The notes under the pieces were generated by a model, which had not been told where the DNA came from, made no database searches, and was given only the letters and a program-made list of their open reading frames with translations. A DNA stretch of 23,412 bases from a virus. A program made the translations under genes and the position numbers. This document shows, piece by piece, positions 20,365 to 23,412 of this stretch. The stretch covers positions 1 through 23,412 of IMG/VR virus record IMGVR_UViG_3300010885_025951; one strand, given 5' to 3'. The first letter of the stretch is position 1. Each line of letters opens with the position of its first letter.

Positions 20365-21000
20365 ATGGTAAATAAAATAATTGGATTTATAGAAGTCCCA
20401 AAGTACATCACAGAGGTAGTATTAGCTAAAGCTAGAAATCCTAAGTATATTACTGATATTAAAGATTGTAATAAAACTCAATTAAAAAGATTAGATTCTG
20501 GCCAATATAATTGGGAAAAAATTAGCGGAAAAACTATTTTATATGATACTATTACAAGTGATAGAGTTATTAAAAATCCTTTAACTGCCGGTAAACCTAG
20601 AATACAAAGAATTAATGGTCAAGATTTTTATTCAGGATTTAGCCATCATTCAGTTAGACAGAAGATAGTACAAGCTATTAAAGAAGATTTTTTACCACAT
20701 TTTAAAAAAATAAAACTTATAGAGAATTTTCCTATACAAATAGATTTTATTTATTATGATGAATTAAATCTTAAAACTAGTGGTAAAAAGATTACAAGAA
20801 AAAATCAATCTAAAGATATTGATAATATGAGATTTGCGTATGAAAAATGTAGTTTAGATTTACTAACTACTATTAAAAAAATACCAGATGATAATTTACA
20901 ATTTATTAGAAAGATTTCTTCTGAGTTTATACCAAGTTCTGAAAGAAAATTACAAATAGTAATTAGAGAATATAATCAAACTAATATTATAATAGAATGA
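20365..21000 (+). CDS. RusA-like Holliday junction resolvase (211 aa)
   Basis: The C-terminal half follows the RusA pattern: FPIQIDFIYYDE (strand), then SKDIDNMRFAYEKCSLDLL with D151, D153 and N154, a helix with D165, then IPDDNLQFI with D175/D176. These acidic residues bind metal in the RusA dimer that cuts four-way junctions. The first 120 residues are longer than in E. coli RusA (about 120 aa in all) and contain a segment with an HH pair (GFSHHSVRQKIVQAI). It would resolve recombination or replication intermediates made with Sak4 and SSB. Start chosen at the ATG right after the terminator. Confidence 0.72.
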   Translation: MVNKIIGFIEVPKYITEVVLAKARNPKYITDIKDCNKTQLKRLDSGQYNWEKISGKTILYDTITSDRVIKNPLTAGKPRIQRINGQDFYSGFSHHSVRQKIVQAIKEDFLPHFKKIKLIENFPIQIDFIYYDELNLKTSGKKITRKNQSKDIDNMRFAYEKCSLDLLTTIKKIPDDNLQFIRKISSEFIPSSERKLQIVIREYNQTNIIIE

Positions 21001-21320
21001 GTGAAAGATTTAATAATTTAAACCCTTATATTACTGTTAAATCAATAGATGAAAGGTATGAACTTTCTTGTTTAATAGATTCTGAAGGAAAAATAAAAAC
21101 AGATTGGTGTTGGTTGGAACTTCCTGAAAAAGAAGTATGGGATAATTCAGATTTTCTTTGGGATCAATTTTATAATACACTTAAATCTTATGTAAATGAT
21201 AAAAAAATTACAATAGATTTTGAGGATATTATAGAAGATATTCCAGTTAGAGATTTTGAATTATTACTAAGTATGTTAGATTTTGGTATTAAATTAGGAT
21301 TTAAAAAAAATGGAGAATAA
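20997..21320 (+). CDS. Hypothetical protein (107 aa)
   Basis: Overlaps the resolvase gene by four bases. An acidic protein with many Trp and Asp residues (DWCWLELPEKEVWDNSDFLWDQFYNTLKSY) and a Leu-rich C-terminal helix (FELLLSMLDFGIKLGFKKNG). No charged cluster for DNA binding, no membrane segment and no enzyme motif. The strong acidity could suit a protein-binding or DNA-mimic role, but there is no direct support. Family not recognised. Confidence 0.68.
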   Translation: MSERFNNLNPYITVKSIDERYELSCLIDSEGKIKTDWCWLELPEKEVWDNSDFLWDQFYNTLKSYVNDKKITIDFEDIIEDIPVRDFELLLSMLDFGIKLGFKKNGE

Positions 21321-21723
21321 ATATTATAAACCAACAATAAATGAATTTTATGTAGGATTTGAATATTATTGGTATAGTAATAATTTTTATTCTCATGAAT
21401 TGTTTGGTAAATTAGAAACTTTAGAAGATTTAGAAAGTCAAATTTTAAATGATAATATTCGAGTTAAATACTTAAATAAAGAAGATATTAAAAGTTTAGG
21501 TTGGAAAATAGAAAAAGTTGATAAATTAAGATACAAATTAGATTTTACTGAAGTATTTTCTAGAAATAAATGGATTTTAGTTCATTATACATCTGAATCA
21601 ATATTTCGTAATAAATTAATTATTTATAATAATACCTATACAGATTGTATTTTTAAAGGAACTATTAAAAATAAATCTGAGTTAATTAAAGTATTAAAAA
21701 TGATAGGAATATATGGAGAATAA
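21310..21723 (+). CDS. Conserved phage protein (137 aa), YKPTINEFYVGFEY family
   Basis: The opening YYKPTINEFYVGFEYYW and the later IRVKYLNKEDIKSLGWK and KNKSELIKVLKMIGI match a small protein family I have seen often in phages, especially those of Bacteroidetes (E-F-x-x-G-F-E-Y, then I-R-V-K-Y-L-x-x-E-D-I-x-x-L-G-W, then I-K-N-K-S-E-L). The alternating aromatic strands suggest a small beta domain with one C-terminal helix. Function unknown. It overlaps the previous gene by 11 bases and the next by 11. Confidence 0.78.
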   Translation: MENKYYKPTINEFYVGFEYYWYSNNFYSHELFGKLETLEDLESQILNDNIRVKYLNKEDIKSLGWKIEKVDKLRYKLDFTEVFSRNKWILVHYTSESIFRNKLIIYNNTYTDCIFKGTIKNKSELIKVLKMIGIYGE

Positions 21724-21844
21724 AGTTATAGTAGTTGAAATTCCTCCTCATAAGTTATATCTTACAAAATTAGGATTTAAAAATTATAAAAAAATGTTAA
21801 TTTTTAAAGCAAAACAAAATTCAAAATTATGGAAAATAAAATAG
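21713..21844 (+). CDS. Small basic protein (43 aa)
   Basis: The frame begins MENKVIVVEI, very like the starts of the genes on either side (MENKYYK and MENKIAI), overlaps the 21310 gene by 11 bases and the exonuclease gene by 16. It ends at TAG 21842-21844. Content: a hydrophobic strand, then PPHKLYLTKLGFKNYKKM and a Lys-rich tail. The overlaps on both sides support translation. No function is visible. Confidence 0.5.
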   Translation: MENKVIVVEIPPHKLYLTKLGFKNYKKMLIFKAKQNSKLWKIK

Positions 21845-22608
21845 CAATATTAGATTTAGATTCTATAGCTTTTGCAATAGGTAATGGAAATAAAATTTTA
21901 GATTTAGATGGTAATCCTATGAGAACAGAAGATGGTAAAAAATTTTTGTACACTGAAAAAACAGAAGATGAATTAGCAGCTTCTTGTAAATTTATTATGC
22001 AAGATATTTTACTATCTAGTAAAGCTAAAGAATATGTAGGCTTTATAAAGGGTATGGATACTATTACATCTAAAAAATTAATCAATCCAGATTATAAAGC
22101 AGATAGAAAATTACAAAGTCCTGGATGGTGGACATTTGTAAAAAGTTATTTAATAAGTAATTACAATGTATATCCAGCAAATTATCATGAGGTTGATGAT
22201 TATGTTAGAATGTATAATTTAGCTTGTCCTAATAGCTTTATTTGTGCTATAGATTCTGATTTATTATCATTAAAAGGTACTCATTTTAACTGGAGAAAGA
22301 AAGAATGGATTACTACAGGTAGTGAAGAAGCTGAATTAAGATTTTGGATTAATATGTTAAAAGGAACTCACAATGCAACTAAAGGAATTCCTAAAATGGG
22401 TGAGGTAAAAGCTTGTAAAATTATTGATGATGATGCACAAGGTACTCCTTATCCACAATTAATCTTAAATGAATTTGTAAAATATTTTGGAGAATATGAA
22501 GGAATAAATCAATTTTATTCTAACTATATTTGTACCAAGATATTAGAAAAAAGTGATAACTTTGACTTTGCAAGTTATCCTACAAAAAATGTGATGACAA
22601 TATTTTAA
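21829..22608 (+). CDS. 5'-3' exonuclease / FEN-type nuclease (259 aa)
   Basis: AILDLDSIAF (6-15; D9, D11), FIKGMDTITSKKLINPDYKADR (72-93, with the Y-K-x-x-R segment), EVDDYVRMYN (121-130; E121, D123, D124) and CAIDSDLLSL (139-148; D142, D144) reproduce the acidic centre of the PIN/FEN fold of T4 RNase H, T5 exonuclease and the Pol I 5' domain. LKGTHNATKGIPKMGEVKA takes the place of the helix-3-turn-helix, but lacks the two Asp usually found there (G-D, D-N). It would remove primers and mature nicks, complementing PolA, which has no such domain. Confidence 0.88.
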   Translation: MENKIAILDLDSIAFAIGNGNKILDLDGNPMRTEDGKKFLYTEKTEDELAASCKFIMQDILLSSKAKEYVGFIKGMDTITSKKLINPDYKADRKLQSPGWWTFVKSYLISNYNVYPANYHEVDDYVRMYNLACPNSFICAIDSDLLSLKGTHFNWRKKEWITTGSEEAELRFWINMLKGTHNATKGIPKMGEVKACKIIDDDAQGTPYPQLILNEFVKYFGEYEGINQFYSNYICTKILEKSDNFDFASYPTKNVMTIF

Positions 22609-22610
22609 TT

Positions 22611-22883
22611 ATGAATTTAGATATATTAAAGAGAGCTGTAAAGCTAAATAGTAAAATTTTAGAATGTCAACAAGAAATTGATGAATTAACTTATATTCTA
22701 TCTAAAAAAGAAAGTGTTAGTATTAATATAGAATATACTATTAATAGTTCTGGATATTTTAGAAAACTACCTTTAATAGATAAAGAAATTCATGATAGAT
22801 TGACTACAGATTTTATAGAGAAGTTAAAAAAAGAAAAAGAAAGAGAATTAAAATTATTTAATTTTCAATTTTCTAAATTATAA
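22611..22883 (+). CDS. Coiled-coil-like hypothetical protein (90 aa)
   Basis: An N-terminal helix (LDILKRAVKLNSKILECQQEIDELTYIL) with Leu/Ile at heptad-like spacing, a short strand pair (INIEYTINSSGYFRKLP), and a C-terminal charged helix (DFIEKLKKEKERELKLFNF). Small proteins with this two-helix plan occur in Bacteroidetes phages and have no known role. It starts two bases after the exonuclease stop, so it is likely co-translated with it. Confidence 0.7.
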   Translation: MNLDILKRAVKLNSKILECQQEIDELTYILSKKESVSINIEYTINSSGYFRKLPLIDKEIHDRLTTDFIEKLKKEKERELKLFNFQFSKL

Positions 22884-22892
22884 AAAATTAAT

Positions 22893-23412
22893 ATGCAAGA
22901 ATTTGAAACAGATAAAATAGCTATAGAGCAATTTAAAGAGCATATTAAATTACAATGTGGTAGTAACAAATCAAAGACTTACATTTTACCAATGTTAGCT
23001 AGTAGTACTTTTAAATACTCTACTGATATTTACAACAGCAATCTTAGAGGTGTTTTTATTGGAGATAGCTCAGATCAAGCTAAATACAGCGTAAATAAAA
23101 TTATACTACTATATAGATTTAAAGGAGATAAAACATTTATTAACTTTGAAAATAAACTTATAAATCATATTTTATTTGAGCGTCATTATGAACCTGATAA
23201 ACTACATACTTTGTATGTATTTAATGTTCCTGATGAATTTAAAAATGATTATAAATTATTTACTGAATGGAAAATTTCTCAATTTAGTAAAAAGTATAAA
23301 CAACAAATAATAAACTTTCATAGATTAGATTCTAATTCAACAATATACAAAGTACTGCACAAAGATTTAAAACTTAAACAAGAAATAGAACAAAAAATAA
23401 AAGTAAGATTAA
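22893..23412 (+). CDS. Conserved phage hypothetical protein, N-terminal 173 residues
   Basis: An uninterrupted frame from ATG 22893 to the end of the window. Features include KTYILPMLASSTFKY, NLRGVFIGDSSDQAKYSVNKIILLYRFKGD, HYEPDKLHTLYVFNVPDEF and KLFTEWKISQFSKKYKQQIINFH. The I-G-D, then N-K-I-x-L-L-Y-R-F, then P-D-x-x-x-x-x-x-V-F-x-V-P pattern is one I associate with phage proteins of unknown function encoded near replication genes. No catalytic site is visible in this part. The C-terminus lies beyond the window. Confidence 0.75.
   Translation, partial: MQEFETDKIAIEQFKEHIKLQCGSNKSKTYILPMLASSTFKYSTDIYNSNLRGVFIGDSSDQAKYSVNKIILLYRFKGDKTFINFENKLINHILFERHYEPDKLHTLYVFNVPDEFKNDYKLFTEWKISQFSKKYKQQIINFHRLDSNSTIYKVLHKDLKLKQEIEQKIKVRL

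Noticed and set aside
1-23412. Possible stop-codon recoding (TAG as Gln), known in some crAss-like phages
   Set aside because: TAG ends several genes at plausible points (612, 15433, 18114, 21842) and conserved proteins show no in-frame stops, so the standard code explains the window.
1-23412. CRISPR array, diversity-generating retroelement or insertion sequence
   Set aside because: No regularly spaced direct repeats, reverse transcriptase motif or transposase frame with terminal inverted repeats was seen; the only mobile elements are the two introns.

Overview
The window looks like part of the replication and accessory region of a tailed phage infecting Bacteroidetes, most likely a crAss-like (Crassvirales-type) phage. 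Reasons: very low GC; every gene on the + strand; start codons joined by TAATG or ATGA overlaps; A-rich rather than Shine-Dalgarno start regions; two matches to the Bacteroidetes promoter (-33 TTG/TTTG, -7 TAnnTTTG); and a gene set (family A DNA polymerase, DnaB-like helicase, Sak4-like recombinase, SSB, DnaG-like primase, FEN-type exonuclease, RusA-like resolvase) typical of that group. The taxonomic call is inferred from gene content, not from a search. TAA, TGA and TAG all end genes cleanly, so the genetic code appears standard.

Layout. 1-880: end of an unknown gene and three small phage genes. 890-1200: a candidate structured RNA, a tRNA-Arg(UCU), a hairpin, and a terminator overlapping a promoter. 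1203-3218: six unknown small genes, one apparently frameshifted. 3219-3376: a structured leader, then polA (3377-5986) split by a group I intron carrying an HNH-type endonuclease. 6002-9620: an SF2 helicase and a run of small accessory genes, ending in a probable helicase partner. 9617-13629: DnaB-like helicase, a frameshifted small gene, a MoxR-type AAA+ ATPase with an extra N-terminal domain, a VWA protein, and an unknown 168-aa protein closed by a terminator. 13689-16313: a nucleotidyltransferase-fold protein, small genes, an archaeo-eukaryotic-type primase (AEP/PrimPol) core and a dATP/dGTP diphosphohydrolase-like protein. 16318-20317: a Sak4-like ATPase split by a second group I intron (GIY-YIG endonuclease), SSB, a second structured leader, a CHC2/Toprim primase and an HTH-like protein. 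20365-23412: RusA-like resolvase, small genes, a 5'-3' exonuclease and an open-ended gene.

How it fits together. DnaB-like helicase and its neighbour would unwind; one of two different primases would prime; PolA (polymerase plus 3'-5' proofreading, no 5'-3' nuclease) would copy; the separate FEN-type exonuclease would remove primers; SSB, Sak4-like ATPase and RusA-like resolvase would handle recombination. The least explained parts are the two-primase arrangement with a degenerate Toprim site, the MoxR-VWA pair, a family of small paralogues ending in a YLxxxFxKyNI motif, three candidate structured RNAs, and two apparently leaderless promoters, one of them inside an intron.
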